31,647 nt of DNA from a virus. The position numbers were made by a program, and so were the translations under genes. This document shows, piece by piece, positions 1-13,881 of this stretch (position 1 is the first letter of the stretch; every line of letters begins with the position of its first letter). The notes under the pieces are model-generated. The model worked only from the letters and a program-made list of their open reading frames with translations. It was not told where the DNA came from and did not search any database. The stretch covers positions 1 to 31,647 of IMG/VR virus record IMGVR_UViG_3300025151_006915. The stretch is one strand, 5' to 3'.

Positions 1-1657
1 TGTCCTGATCCGGCTATTTGCACTGCGGTAATTTCATATGGTGTAGCACCCTGATTAATAATTATTGTAACATTTGTAGCATATTCGGCCGTTAGGTTAA
101 CGTTTATAAAGTTTGCAGTAATATCACCTGCTGGTGTTGTGTGATAAAATACGTGTCCATCATTCCAGTTATGAGCAACAACTCCTGATTGTCCTGTTAG
201 TGTTTGGAATTTTTCTTCTACACCTCTATCAAAATGCACGTCTTTTGTAAATGTTGTTTCTGCTCCAGTGCTTGCCGCATCAGTAATACCATATCCACCA
301 AGTGAAGTTGGTGTTCCTGACAGCGAACCAAATGCTCCATCAAACGCATCAGTAATACCATATCCTGCTATTGTGGTTGGTTTGGCAGAAATATCTGCAA
401 ATTCTAAATTGTTAATTGTTACTGTATTGAAATCAATTGAAGTAGCACCAGTAAAATCTACTGCACCTGTTGGTGCCATATTGTTTAATGTCGCCGCATC
501 TGATATTCCGTAACCAGCAAGTGTTGTTGGTTTGCCTGTAAGGTCAGCAAACGCAACGGTTGTAAGATAATCTGTACCTGCCACTGCCGCTGAAATATTT
601 CCTGAACCGTCTGCTTTTACTATTCCTGTGATAGCACCTACTACCGGATCTGTTTCTGTAACAGTTAGACCATTTACAGTAGCACCTGTAAAGTCTACAG
701 TCGTTCCGCTTGGAAAGTCTACATTGTTAGAACCACTTCCTATAGTGACCAACGTTGTTTGTGATGCACCAATGTTTACATTACCTGATGTAAGTGCTCC
801 ACTACCACCTGTAATGTTTGCGTCACCACCTGTGCTGTTTGTTTCTGTAGCATCACCACCTGAGATTGCTAAATCATTGCCATCTGCAACACCTGCTCCA
901 ACTGCCTCTGCTTCTAAACCAGTACCAGTCAAAGCACCGCCTGTTGTAAGTGCATCTGTTATTCCATATCCAGCAAGTGTTGTTGGTGTACTTGTAATGT
1001 TGGAAAATGCTGTTGTCACACCTGTTAACGCACTACCGTCTATTGCTGGTAAAGCACCTGTGAGTGTAGTTGCATTTAGTGTGCCATATACACTGTCAAC
1101 TAATATAGTTGAGTCTGCGGCAACAACATCTACTGATTGTGTTGATCCTGCTGGGATCACTATACTTGAAGTTGCGTTGGAAATAGCAGTATCTACTTGT
1201 GTTTGTGTATAAGCATCTGCAATTCCATAACCTGACAATGTTGTTGGTGTTCCTGTTACTGCACTAAAGGCTATTCCGCTTACAGTTATGCCAGTTAAAG
1301 CACTTCCGTCTATTGCTGGTAGAGCTCCTGTCAATGCTCCTGCATTAATTGTACCTCCTACACCGTCAATTAGCACAGTTGAATCATCTGCAAAAACACT
1401 ACCTATAAAATCACCTTTTACAGTGTTGTTAGATGAATCTACAATAATTGATGAATCCTGGCCTATTAAATCACCTTGAACTGCATTTACTGCAAGAGTT
1501 CCACCAGTTGCTCCAGATGTTCCTGTTACAATTTTAAGGTTTGCTACATCACCATAAACTTCAGTAAAGTTTTCGTTGATTTTTATCATAGCTAATCTTA
1601 ATGGATCACCGCCTCCACTGTTTGCTGCTGATCCTACATTTATTGTTTGAATAGCCA

Positions 1658-1658
<1 letters not shown>
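1..1658 (-). CDS. Phage tail fibre protein, C-terminus cut by window edge
   Basis: A minus-strand frame starts at the ATG at 1658 and stays open to base 1, giving at least 552 residues with no stop. The start MAIQTINVG is followed by a motif (KINENFTEVYG) that also occurs near the N-terminus of the upstream 2185-residue protein, so both may attach to the virion through this region. The body is low in charge and rich in Gly, Thr, Ala and Asp. It carries five copies of a TPTTLAGYGITDA-type unit, which is the phage tail-fibre repeat, and two copies of an LTGALPAIDGSALTG unit. The ATG overlaps the TAA of the upstream gene as TAATG, so the two are probably translationally coupled. A role in host recognition is inferred; the receptor-binding tip would lie outside the window. 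Confidence 0.85.
277..1252 (-). repeat. Five tail-fibre repeats (GxPTTLxGYGIxDA)
   Basis: Five degenerate in-frame copies encode (G/S/A)(T/K)P-T-(T/S)-(L/I)-x-GYGI-(T/S/A)-DA, at about 1213-1252, 951-991, 491-536, 343-386 and 277-316. The spacing is uneven (roughly 66 to 460 bases). The units match the phage tail-fibre repeat pattern and are the sort of sequence at which fibre genes recombine. Confidence 0.8.
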
Positions 1659-8227
<6,569 letters not shown>

Positions 8228-8593
8228 TTAAAACTGTGGTACTTTTAATGTGTCCATATCAAAGTTTACACTAACTCCGCATCCGCAACTACTATGTGCA
8301 TTTGGATTGCGTATTTCAAAGTTTGAGCCAACTAAACTTTTTACATAATCTACTTCTGTTCCTATTAGGAACATTAAACTGTGGGAACCTACTACAAAAG
8401 CACAACCATTTGCGGTTTTTACTACTTCATCACCATCTTCTATGTCGCTAGGACTTGCAATAGTACCCCAATCGTACTCAAATCCTGCACATCCGCCACC
8501 CTTTAAATTGAGTGTGATGCCATAGCAGTCATTCTCTTCACTAAGTAGATCTATTTGTTTTTCTGCAGCTGGAGTTAAAGTTAGTATGCTCAT
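8228..8593 (-). CDS. A-type iron-sulfur cluster carrier (IscA/ErpA/HesB family)
   Basis: The 121-residue protein has the full A-type carrier signature: C35 in GGGCAGF, and C103 and C105 in SSCGCGVSV near the C-terminus. This matches the three Fe-S ligands of IscA (about 107 residues). The family receives assembled clusters and passes them to apo-enzymes in the cytoplasm. HesB-like genes are known in marine phages. Here a client is obvious: the same window encodes six radical SAM enzymes, each needing at least one 4Fe-4S cluster; the link is inferred. A late-type box (GATAAATA) lies 16 bases upstream of the ATG and an AAGGA ribosome site is in the leader. The gene runs straight into the giant fibre gene. 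Confidence 0.93.
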   Translation of the reverse strand: MSILTLTPAAEKQIDLLSEENDCYGITLNLKGGGCAGFEYDWGTIASPSDIEDGDEVVKTANGCAFVVGSHSLMFLIGTEVDYVKSLVGSNFEIRNPNAHSSCGCGVSVNFDMDTLKVPQF

Positions 8594-8608
8594 AGTGTTC
8601 CTTTCTAA

Positions 8609-8616
8609 TATTTATC
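8609..8616 (-). promoter_or_regulatory. T4-type late promoter box GATAAATA
   Basis: The minus strand reads GATAAATA, one base from the T4 late consensus TATAAATA. It lies 16 bases before the ATG of the Fe-S carrier, with an AAGGA ribosome site between. It would place the carrier and the long fibre genes under late control. Confidence 0.6.
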
Positions 8617-8625
8617 GGTTGTTTT

Positions 8626-8631
8626 TATAAT
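8626..8631 (+). promoter_or_regulatory. Possible -10 box (TATAAT) for the plus-strand gene
   Basis: A perfect TATAAT on the plus strand ends 18 bases before the ATG at 8650. I see no good -35 hexamer at the right spacing. It is the only candidate promoter for the single plus-strand gene and sits back to back with the late box of the Fe-S carrier. Confidence 0.35.
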
Positions 8632-8649
8632 CTTAATGTAAATATAGTT

Positions 8650-8937
8650 ATGTATATAAAAGAATATTTGATTGATACTTGGCATATGCGCCGTAGCAAA
8701 CTTGGAAAGCAACATACATATAGTCGTAAAAAAACTATAGTTTTGATGAGATGCGATGCTTGTGATTCAGAATTTACTCGCCCTAGAGGTAAAATGGATC
8801 CTAAAAGACTAAGCAATAATTATTTCCACGTTTGTGACAACTGCGATGCTAAAAAATTTGCACAAAAACAAGGAGTACAAAAAAAGAAAGTTTGGAATCT
8901 ACGTGCCAGTAGTGATATGCCTATATGGAAAATTTGA
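8650..8937 (+). CDS. Small basic zinc-ribbon protein (hypothetical, 95 aa)
   Basis: This is the only convincing plus-strand gene. It is strongly basic at the N-terminus (RRSKLGKQHTYSRKK) and holds a four-Cys zinc ribbon: CDAC at residues 34-37 and CDNC near residue 62, separated by a basic linker (RPRGKMDPKRL). Such a protein could bind nucleic acid or act as a small regulator; this is inferred from composition and no catalytic motif is present. The start is uncertain: ATG at 8650 has no clear ribosome site, and in-frame ATGs at codons 13 and 33 also precede the zinc ribbon. It is divergent from the Fe-S carrier, and its 3' end overlaps the 3' end of the opposing SGNH-like gene by 39 bases. 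The reading frame looks like protein, unlike the opposing frame, which lacks any motif. Confidence 0.75.
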   Translation: MYIKEYLIDTWHMRRSKLGKQHTYSRKKTIVLMRCDACDSEFTRPRGKMDPKRLSNNYFHVCDNCDAKKFAQKQGVQKKKVWNLRASSDMPIWKI

Positions 8938-9585
8938 ATCATACATATTTTCTAGTGCTTTAAAATCCATTCCTTTCGTTATTTTTTTGTGAAATTTGTT
9001 ACATTTATCAATCATAACTTGATTTATTTCTATATTATAATATTCTGCTATTTTGCCAGCTATTTCTATATGACCTGGAATAGTTGGATGTCCGTCAGTA
9101 AAAGGTTTAGGTGTCCAAGGAGCTGATTTAAACCTGTATTTTCCTGGATATTTTTTATGAATATCTGATAAGTTTACATAATCCTGTAAATGTACCATTG
9201 ACATATGATAATGTTTTATCCCAATAGTTTCGCAAATTGCTTTTGTTGCTAGTATATAGTTATTAGTTTTTTCGTATTCAAAATCTTCGTTATACCATTC
9301 TTTTATTTTATTCCATATGTGTTTGTTTTCTTCACTGAATGCAATATTTCCATCGTTGAAAGTCCATCCATCCTTTTTAAGATAATCAAACCTGCCAGGA
9401 GAAGTCCATTGCAAAACAATTGCATCATATAAATTTAATTGTTGTGTTTTATATAAATGGCAGAAAATATAAAATATACGCTCATTGCCTATTCCAGACA
9501 ATCCGTATCTATCTGCTTGAAGTATATCTGCATAGGTAGGCCAAACATAGTTTGTAAAGCTACAGCCGATTGCCGCTATTTTCAT
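8899..9585 (-). CDS. SGNH/GDSL-hydrolase-like protein (228 aa)
   Basis: The N-terminus MKIAAIGCSFTNY has the SGNH block I shape, with S9 as candidate nucleophile. GIGNER at residues 31-36 fits blocks II/III with Gly and Asn, and FTDGHPTIPGH near 162-172 supplies the Asp and His of block V, although spaced DxH rather than the usual DxxH. These enzymes are esterases or acyl-transferring hydrolases that often act on sugar O-acyl groups. The substrate here cannot be read from sequence. Two relatives sit at the end of the radical SAM operon (16195-17534), so the genome holds a small family. The ATG overlaps the stop of the preceding 54-residue gene by four bases (ATGA). Confidence 0.7.
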   Translation of the reverse strand: MKIAAIGCSFTNYVWPTYADILQADRYGLSGIGNERIFYIFCHLYKTQQLNLYDAIVLQWTSPGRFDYLKKDGWTFNDGNIAFSEENKHIWNKIKEWYNEDFEYEKTNNYILATKAICETIGIKHYHMSMVHLQDYVNLSDIHKKYPGKYRFKSAPWTPKPFTDGHPTIPGHIEIAGKIAEYYNIEINQVMIDKCNKFHKKITKGMDFKALENMYDSNFPYRHITTGT

Positions 9586-9746
9586 CCTTGCCTATAAATT
9601 GTCCACGCACCATAAGCAATAGCCGCATAAGCAATTAATTTTGTTAGCGGTGAAAAGATAATAATAGCTGCTCCAGCGGCAACCATTATTACGCCATCAA
9701 TTGTTGATCGTTCTGCTAAACGTTGCTCTATCCATTTTTTGATCAT
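9582..9746 (-). CDS. Small membrane protein (54 aa)
   Basis: This short frame runs from ATG at 9746 to TGA at 9582 and encodes MIKKWIEQRLAERSTIDG followed by a hydrophobic stretch (about residues 19-48, VIMVAAGAAIIIF onward), ending YRQG. It is preceded by GGAG eight bases upstream, which is a good ribosome site. It overlaps the 96-residue gene upstream by 50 bases in another frame and the SGNH-like gene downstream by four. The cytoplasmic N-terminus is charged and amphipathic, followed by one or two membrane passes. Similar small proteins occur in T4-like cyanophages, as far as I recall. Function unknown. Confidence 0.75.
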   Translation of the reverse strand: MIKKWIEQRLAERSTIDGVIMVAAGAAIIIFSPLTKLIAYAAIAYGAWTIYRQG

Positions 9747-9987
9747 TATTCAATCTCCTAATTAATTTTTCAAGTACAGCAAGTCTTGCATCTTGATTTC
9801 TAACTTTTTCCTCAAGTGCTTGCACATATGCCTGTGTTGGTATTTGTTTTTCTGTACCGTCTTCGCCTAACATTGTAAAACTGTTAACGCCTTGGCCTTT
9901 TAAACCTCCAAGCACTCTATTTGGATTTTTGTTATCCACTTGTTTTGCATCTTTTCTTGCATACATTTGATTTAAAAAATTTGTCAT
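9697..9987 (-). CDS. Hypothetical protein with C-terminal coiled coil (96 aa)
   Basis: The protein begins MTNFLNQMYARKDAKQ. Its middle (GGLKGQGVNSFTMLGEDG) is Gly-rich and probably flexible, and residues about 55-80 (QALEEKVRNQDARLAVLEKL) form a clear heptad coiled coil, suggesting an oligomer. No enzyme motif is present. It follows uvsE with seven bases between genes and overlaps the small membrane protein. A late-type box overlaps the uvsE stop codon just upstream. It may be a small virion or scaffold-like protein, but there is no direct evidence. Confidence 0.75.
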   Translation of the reverse strand: MTNFLNQMYARKDAKQVDNKNPNRVLGGLKGQGVNSFTMLGEDGTEKQIPTQAYVQALEEKVRNQDARLAVLEKLIRRLNNDQKMDRATFSRTINN

Positions 9988-9991
9988 ACTG

Positions 9992-9999
9992 TATTTATG
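9992..9999 (-). promoter_or_regulatory. Late-promoter-like box CATAAATA
   Basis: The minus strand reads CATAAATA, one base from the T4 late box, and it includes the TAA stop of uvsE. It is only four bases from the next ATG, so any transcript would be leaderless or nearly so. It may be chance. Confidence 0.3.
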
Positions 10000-11125
10000 C
10001 CGCCATTTCTTTGGACTCTTCAGTTATACTAAAAAGTTGTCCACTGGCCAAGTTCTTCATCTTTGCTTCGACCATAATGTCTGCCCATTCCCAATGAGAC
10101 AAAGCCCACTCGTTGCAAGCATTGTTCCAACAGTAATCTGAATGTGCTCTAAGTTTTTGTTTTTTGTAACCAGCTTCTAAAAGTTTTTCCATATCTGGTC
10201 TAACATCCTGTCTATGTTCATTGAGATAATCTTCACGACAAAGACTATAATGCATAGTAGGACGAACACCACGCCAGCTATCAATAATACGCTTGATCCT
10301 ATCGTCATTTGCTTCTATATACTCCCCTGTGTTTACCCAGTGATGGTGTATGTCTAACACCAATGCACAATGTTTTTCAAGTTCTAGGCTTGCTTCGAGA
10401 CCCCATTTGTTTTCGTCGTTTTCGATAGTAATACAGTTTCGTGCTTCTGGAGACAGTCTTGGAAGGACGTCTTTGATACCTTCTGGACCTCTTCTGCCTG
10501 AGATGTGGATGTTACATTTGAAGTCTTGCCATTCTTGACCAAAACCCATCCACCTCGCGAGATTGATGTGATACTCGAACTCATCTATTGACCTTTCTAC
10601 AATTTCCTCGTTATCGGAGGCGAGCACCGTAAATTGTCCTGGGTGCATCGATAATCTGACATCCAAAAGCCGTGCGGCCTCACCAACCTTTGCATATTCT
10701 CTTTCACAGTATTCAACAACGTCAGGCTTAGACCAAAAATACATCCAGCTAGACTCGGTAGCACAAGGAAGCTGATTGCTACCCAATCGGACCATACGAA
10801 GTTCTCTAGGAAGACTTCCCACATACTCAACCAATCTCCTTGCCGCAGATGCATTGTGTACCATAATATCCCACAACCTTTGTTCTGCAACATCCTTTGT
10901 TTGTCTATTTAGCCACGCAACTGTAGTACATTTTTCTGTTAGAGGACGCTGTATTTCTTCAAGTATTTTAGGTTTTTGATTTTGATTTGGATGCAGATAT
11001 TTGCAAGCAAAGCCAATACGTTTTTTTGTACTTTGACTATCTAAAAAATCTGCACAACTAGTAAATATCAAGTCATTGTCTGTCATACTTTTATAATACT
11101 TAACTTTAGGAATAGTGTCAATCAA
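9995..11125 (-). CDS. uvsE: UV damage endonuclease UvsE/UVDE
   Basis: The 376-residue protein matches the UvsE family, TIM-barrel endonucleases that nick DNA 5' to UV photoproducts and start excision repair without a glycosylase. Visible family segments include RIGFACKYL near the N-terminus, RLSMHPGQFTVLAS, NIHISGRRGPEGI, the metal-binding ITIENDENKWG, LDIHHHWV and AHSDYCWN, which together supply the His, Glu and Asp metal ligands. Marine phages of the sunlit ocean often carry this gene. It overlaps the upstream 115-residue gene by eight bases and belongs to the transcription unit of the promoter at 11763-11791, which suggests early expression. Confidence 0.95.
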   Translation of the reverse strand: MIDTIPKVKYYKSMTDNDLIFTSCADFLDSQSTKKRIGFACKYLHPNQNQKPKILEEIQRPLTEKCTTVAWLNRQTKDVAEQRLWDIMVHNASAARRLVEYVGSLPRELRMVRLGSNQLPCATESSWMYFWSKPDVVEYCEREYAKVGEAARLLDVRLSMHPGQFTVLASDNEEIVERSIDEFEYHINLARWMGFGQEWQDFKCNIHISGRRGPEGIKDVLPRLSPEARNCITIENDENKWGLEASLELEKHCALVLDIHHHWVNTGEYIEANDDRIKRIIDSWRGVRPTMHYSLCREDYLNEHRQDVRPDMEKLLEAGYKKQKLRAHSDYCWNNACNEWALSHWEWADIMVEAKMKNLASGQLFSITEESKEMAA

Positions 11126-11465
11126 TTTTTATGTTCTTTCTTAATGTTCCTGCCTTGGTAAAATATGTTTCACGCAAACTTGCCAATGCACCTTCTACAA
11201 TTGTAGGATATTTTCCTAAAAATGTTCCTGCTTCTAAGTCACCTTTAGTGATAAATTCTTTATGCCTATGCTCAATTTTATCCCAACAGGCTAACATTGT
11301 CTTGCCCATATCATCAAAAAATCCATCAGTAAAGATAGCATCATCTTGTTTATAGTAAGCAAATGATGCCATAAGGTAATATGGCACCATCATATTAATA
11401 TTCTTTTCGAATATTTTTGCAGCTATTGTATCTAACATTATTCTATATTGTTCTCTCGCTTCCAT
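11118..11465 (-). CDS. Hypothetical protein (115 aa), T4-like marine phage type
   Basis: I do not recognise this protein. It is mostly helical by composition, begins MEAREQYRIMLDTIAAKIFEK, is rich in aromatic residues (VPYYLMASFAYYKQDD), and ends with a basic tail. No signal peptide, Cys cluster or nucleotide-binding motif is present. It overlaps the membrane-protein gene upstream by 28 bases and uvsE downstream by eight, so it is co-translated with both. Early expression is inferred from the promoter ahead of the membrane-protein gene. Confidence 0.7.
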   Translation of the reverse strand: MEAREQYRIMLDTIAAKIFEKNINMMVPYYLMASFAYYKQDDAIFTDGFFDDMGKTMLACWDKIEHRHKEFITKGDLEAGTFLGKYPTIVEGALASLRETYFTKAGTLRKNIKID

Positions 11466-11689
11466 ACTCTATGTTTAGCTTCGCTCCAAACAATCACTGC
11501 AATAGAAAAAACTACCATAGGAATGACAATTGTCAATCCGCCATATAGTTCCGCTTCTAATGGCCTGACTCCATACCACATATATAGATGTGATAAAGCA
11601 AACACAGATGCGTAGACCGCAGCTAAAAATGCAATCCACTTGGTTATGATTTTTGTTGCTTCAAAAGCAATTTTAGTATTTTTACTCAT
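11438..11689 (-). CDS. Small two-pass membrane protein (83 aa)
   Basis: The protein has two hydrophobic segments, at about residues 17-37 (WIAFLAAVYASVFAL) and 52-68 (LTIVIPMVVFSIAVIVW), with a basic C-terminal tail (EAKHRVWKRENN). An inner-membrane protein with both ends in the cytoplasm is the simplest topology. The ATG follows AAGGAACC at good spacing. It is the first gene after the promoter at 11763-11791, with a leader of about 65 bases that holds a six-base-pair AT stem (TAATAC/GTATTA). Function unknown; early phage membrane proteins can alter host entry or metabolism, but nothing in the sequence shows this. Confidence 0.75.
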   Translation of the reverse strand: MSKNTKIAFEATKIITKWIAFLAAVYASVFALSHLYMWYGVRPLEAELYGGLTIVIPMVVFSIAVIVWSEAKHRVWKRENNIE

Positions 11690-11762
11690 TTTAGGTTCCT
11701 TTCATATGTTGAGTAAGGTAGTCCTCCCTAATACTGCTCCTGTATTACTGCCTCGTATATTA

Positions 11763-11791
11763 CTTATATACTATATATAGTGTCCTGTCAA
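11763..11791 (-). promoter_or_regulatory. Sigma70-type promoter, TTGACA-17-TATAAG
   Basis: The -35 TTGACA is at 11791-11786 and the -10 TATAAG at 11768-11763, with an exact 17-base spacer. The -35 includes the TGA stop of the metallophosphoesterase. It would drive the membrane protein, the 115-residue protein, uvsE and the genes down to 8899. Confidence 0.8.
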
Positions 11792-12312
11792 CCAATTAAT
11801 GCGTCAAGGTTGACAGGAGTATAGTTTGTTTGTTCTACGCAAACACATTTATATGGACCTTTAGGTGACGGATTGCTGTGTATATGCCCGTGTACATTTA
11901 ACAAAGGTCCATTACCAAATCTATGTGATTCGGCAAGTGTACTTTCGTGTTGCGGAGTATGGCTTAACAATAATCCTAAGTCACTAAAATCTTTCCAAAA
12001 CAATATTTGTTTGAAAAATGGACTCATAAATCCTGGATTATCGTGATTACCTAACACAAGATATTTCTTGCCAGGCAATTTGGTAAAGTTGTCTTCCATC
12101 CAAGATACTTTATCGTGGCCAAAAAGAACATCACCTAAATGATATATTGTATCTTCTGGCTTTACTGTTTGACTCCACATATCCATCATATGTTCATCCA
12201 TATGATTCACATTGTCAAACCCTTCTCTAGGCGGTTTTCCTGCATAGTCCTTAAACGTAAGAATTGCTTCGTGCCTAAAGTGTGTATCACTTATAACCCA
12301 AGTATTTGCCAT
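11788..12312 (-). CDS. Calcineurin-like metallophosphoesterase (174 aa)
   Basis: All parts of the metallophosphoesterase metal site are visible: D9 and H11 (ISDTH), D61 (HLGDV), N89 and H90 (LGNHD), H118 (LLSHTP), and H141 and H143 (VHGHIH). The length fits the small YfcE/phage type. The enzyme would cleave a phosphate ester with two metal ions in the cytoplasm; the substrate is not shown by sequence. It has its own promoter just upstream and an AGAGGC ribosome site. The C-terminal Gly codon and stop (GGT TGA) form part of the next promoter. The family assignment is secure. Confidence 0.92.
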   Translation of the reverse strand: MANTWVISDTHFRHEAILTFKDYAGKPPREGFDNVNHMDEHMMDMWSQTVKPEDTIYHLGDVLFGHDKVSWMEDNFTKLPGKKYLVLGNHDNPGFMSPFFKQILFWKDFSDLGLLLSHTPQHESTLAESHRFGNGPLLNVHGHIHSNPSPKGPYKCVCVEQTNYTPVNLDALIG

Positions 12313-12339
12313 TTTTTGCCTCTTTGTGCCTACAAATAC

Positions 12340-12367
12340 ATAATAGCATCTATTATTGGTTTGTCAA
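12340..12367 (-). promoter_or_regulatory. Sigma70-type promoter, TTGACA-16-TATTAT, with palindrome
   Basis: The -35 TTGACA (12367-12362) contains the TGA stop of the glycosyltransferase gene. The -10 TATTAT is at 12345-12340. A perfect inverted repeat ATAATAG-ATG-CTATTAT (12340-12356) overlaps the -10 and could be an operator. It would drive the metallophosphoesterase. Confidence 0.7.
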
Positions 12368-13056
12368 CCCCAATGTTGTTTTACCCAAGCATCGTTTGCA
12401 TCAGCAGGGTTAGGCTCACCGTGAAATACTGCAACACTACAGTCAGGTTTGATTTGAGGAGGAGCATCTACTATAAAATTACGTTTTCCTTTATAAACTT
12501 GTAAGTCACGCCTGTCCCGCATTTCCCATTTGTAACTTTGTATCCAGTCATCTGGCCAGTAAACGAAGTTTTTTATATTCTTATACATCCAATCTTGATC
12601 GCCGCGATTACGTTGCATATGCTCTCTAGGACTATGTTTGAACTGGTCGTATATATTTGCAAACATACCCTTTTGTAATCTAAAAACACTGCTATTGACT
12701 CTATCAAAATCTTTTCGTATGCTCCTGTTGAAATCTCTAATTATACAAAATCTTTCTTTTTTGTAATCAAATAATTTATCAATATTGTTAAAAATAATAA
12801 CATCAAGATCAAAATAAAGTATTGTTCCTTCTAATGGAATATCATTGCTAAAGAAGTATGTTTTATGCCACCACCCATCTAGGTTTATATCGGGTAATGG
12901 CATTGTTTTGATTTCTTTATCTATGCCTTTTCTGTTTTCTGTAAAGCAAATAAATTCGTGTGGCACTGTGCAATGCCGTTTAGTCATAGCAAATAGTTTA
13001 TTAACATAATCTGAGGAATATTTTTGTCCCCATTTCAAGCACACAATATAATTCAA
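12364..13056 (-). CDS. Glycosyltransferase, GT8-like (230 aa)
   Basis: The protein has a GT-A fold pattern: MNYIVCLKWGQKYS at the start, the DxD metal motif in YFDLDVIIF (D83, D85), NSSVF near 121, GDQDW at 152-156 and a C-terminal VFHGEPNP (H212) expected near the donor phosphate. This matches the glycogenin/LPS-type GT8-like family common in marine phages. It would transfer a sugar from a nucleotide sugar. The start is TTG at 13056, overlapping the upstream TGA as TTGA; the next Met is residue 24, which would remove the first beta-strand, so TTG is preferred. It is the last gene of the queD-kinase-nucleotidyltransferase unit. The acceptor is unknown. Confidence 0.82.
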   Translation of the reverse strand: MNYIVCLKWGQKYSSDYVNKLFAMTKRHCTVPHEFICFTENRKGIDKEIKTMPLPDINLDGWWHKTYFFSNDIPLEGTILYFDLDVIIFNNIDKLFDYKKERFCIIRDFNRSIRKDFDRVNSSVFRLQKGMFANIYDQFKHSPREHMQRNRGDQDWMYKNIKNFVYWPDDWIQSYKWEMRDRRDLQVYKGKRNFIVDAPPQIKPDCSVAVFHGEPNPADANDAWVKQHWG

Positions 13057-13466
13057 ATCTCAAGCTCACCTGTATCACGCATTGTTTGTCTAATTTTTGT
13101 TGCACTTATATTGTGTATTTCTTCGCCTAAATCGTGTTCGGTAAAAGTATATCCTACACCTCTACCATAACTTATATCTACAATATTAGGAACTAACCTA
13201 ATAACATACTTTTCGCCATACTTGAATCCATTCAATTCAAGCACCTTTTTAATATTGGCAATAACATCAGAAGCTTTGAAAGGATTATCATCTTGCACCA
13301 TAGTTCTACCACCGCTTGCATCTTCCTTTTGTGGAACAGTTCTTACCATAATGATAACTTGTCCTGTTTCTGCCAATGCACGTTTAAACAGCTCTGTGTG
13401 TCCTTTATGCCAAGGTTGCCATCTACCAAGTAGTTGTGTTGTTGGTTTGAAGTCGTTAAACACCAT
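13053..13466 (-). CDS. HxGH nucleotidyltransferase (cytidylyl/adenylyltransferase-like, 137 aa)
   Basis: The nucleotidyltransferase signature HxGH is at residues 20-23 (GRWQPWHKGHTELF) and the second signature ISATKIR at 120-126, as in NMN adenylyltransferases, PPAT and glycerol-phosphate cytidylyltransferases. Such enzymes join a nucleotide to a phosphorylated substrate with release of pyrophosphate. GRxQPxHxGH is typical of the NadR/NadM type, so an NMN adenylyltransferase is one possibility. The gene overlaps the upstream P-loop kinase by 11 bases, and the pair recalls the two halves of NadR or a split sulfate-activation module. The ATG at 13466 begins MVFNDFKPT. Substrate unproved. Confidence 0.82.
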   Translation of the reverse strand: MVFNDFKPTTQLLGRWQPWHKGHTELFKRALAETGQVIIMVRTVPQKEDASGGRTMVQDDNPFKASDVIANIKKVLELNGFKYGEKYVIRLVPNIVDISYGRGVGYTFTEHDLGEEIHNISATKIRQTMRDTGELEI

Positions 13467-13881
13467 TTCTTTCCATCCATATTTTTATTACTTGCATAAG
13501 TTGTTCGTGTGTGTCGCTAAACCATTCGCTCACGTGATAATCGCACATATACGGAGGCTCAAAAACTTTATTTGTATCTTCATATGTGCTTTCTTTGATT
13601 GTATCCATAAAAACGGTAAAGTCAGCATCAAAATCATATCTTGCTTTTTCAGTAGGACAAACAAAATCTGCAATAGCAATTTTACCTGCCAGCTCTACAC
13701 CTTCAGCAAGATATTTCATACGCAACGCTTGGCGTGTTCGTCCTTCTTTGCTAAAGTCCCAATCGTTATACTTCGTTCGTACTTGATCAGCATTTATATG
13801 AACACCATTGATTAACTCTGCAAATGGTTTTGCTAATGTAGTTTTTCCACTTCCAGGTAATCCAAATATTAGTATTTTCAT
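13456..13881 (-). CDS. P-loop kinase, adenylylsulfate-kinase-like (141 aa)
   Basis: A Walker A motif GLPGSGKTT is at residues 7-15, followed by HINADQVRTKYNDWDFSKEGR, which fits the APS kinase (CysC) arrangement of DxDxxR and the Arg-rich lid. The protein is shorter than typical CysC (about 200 residues) and its C-terminal part (CDYHVSEWFSD) is divergent. It would transfer a phosphate from ATP to a small molecule; APS is the family precedent but is not certain. It overlaps queD by four bases (ATGA) and the nucleotidyltransferase by 11, so these three proteins are probably made together. Confidence 0.8.
   Translation of the reverse strand: MKILIFGLPGSGKTTLAKPFAELINGVHINADQVRTKYNDWDFSKEGRTRQALRMKYLAEGVELAGKIAIADFVCPTEKARYDFDADFTVFMDTIKESTYEDTNKVFEPPYMCDYHVSEWFSDTHEQLMQVIKIWMERNGV

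Noticed and set aside
268-1479. Open plus-strand frames opposite the fibre gene
   Set aside because: They mirror the repeats of the minus-strand fibre gene, have low-complexity Ala/Val/Pro/Ser composition and no ribosome sites.
8625-8816. A 63-codon minus-strand frame under the plus-strand zinc-ribbon gene
   Set aside because: It has no motif, and the plus strand encodes a complete four-Cys ribbon and a protein-like composition.
13222-13815. A 197-codon plus-strand frame opposite the kinase and nucleotidyltransferase
   Set aside because: Both minus-strand genes carry catalytic motifs (Walker A, HxGH) in the same DNA; the plus frame is Cys/Phe/Ile-rich shadow sequence.
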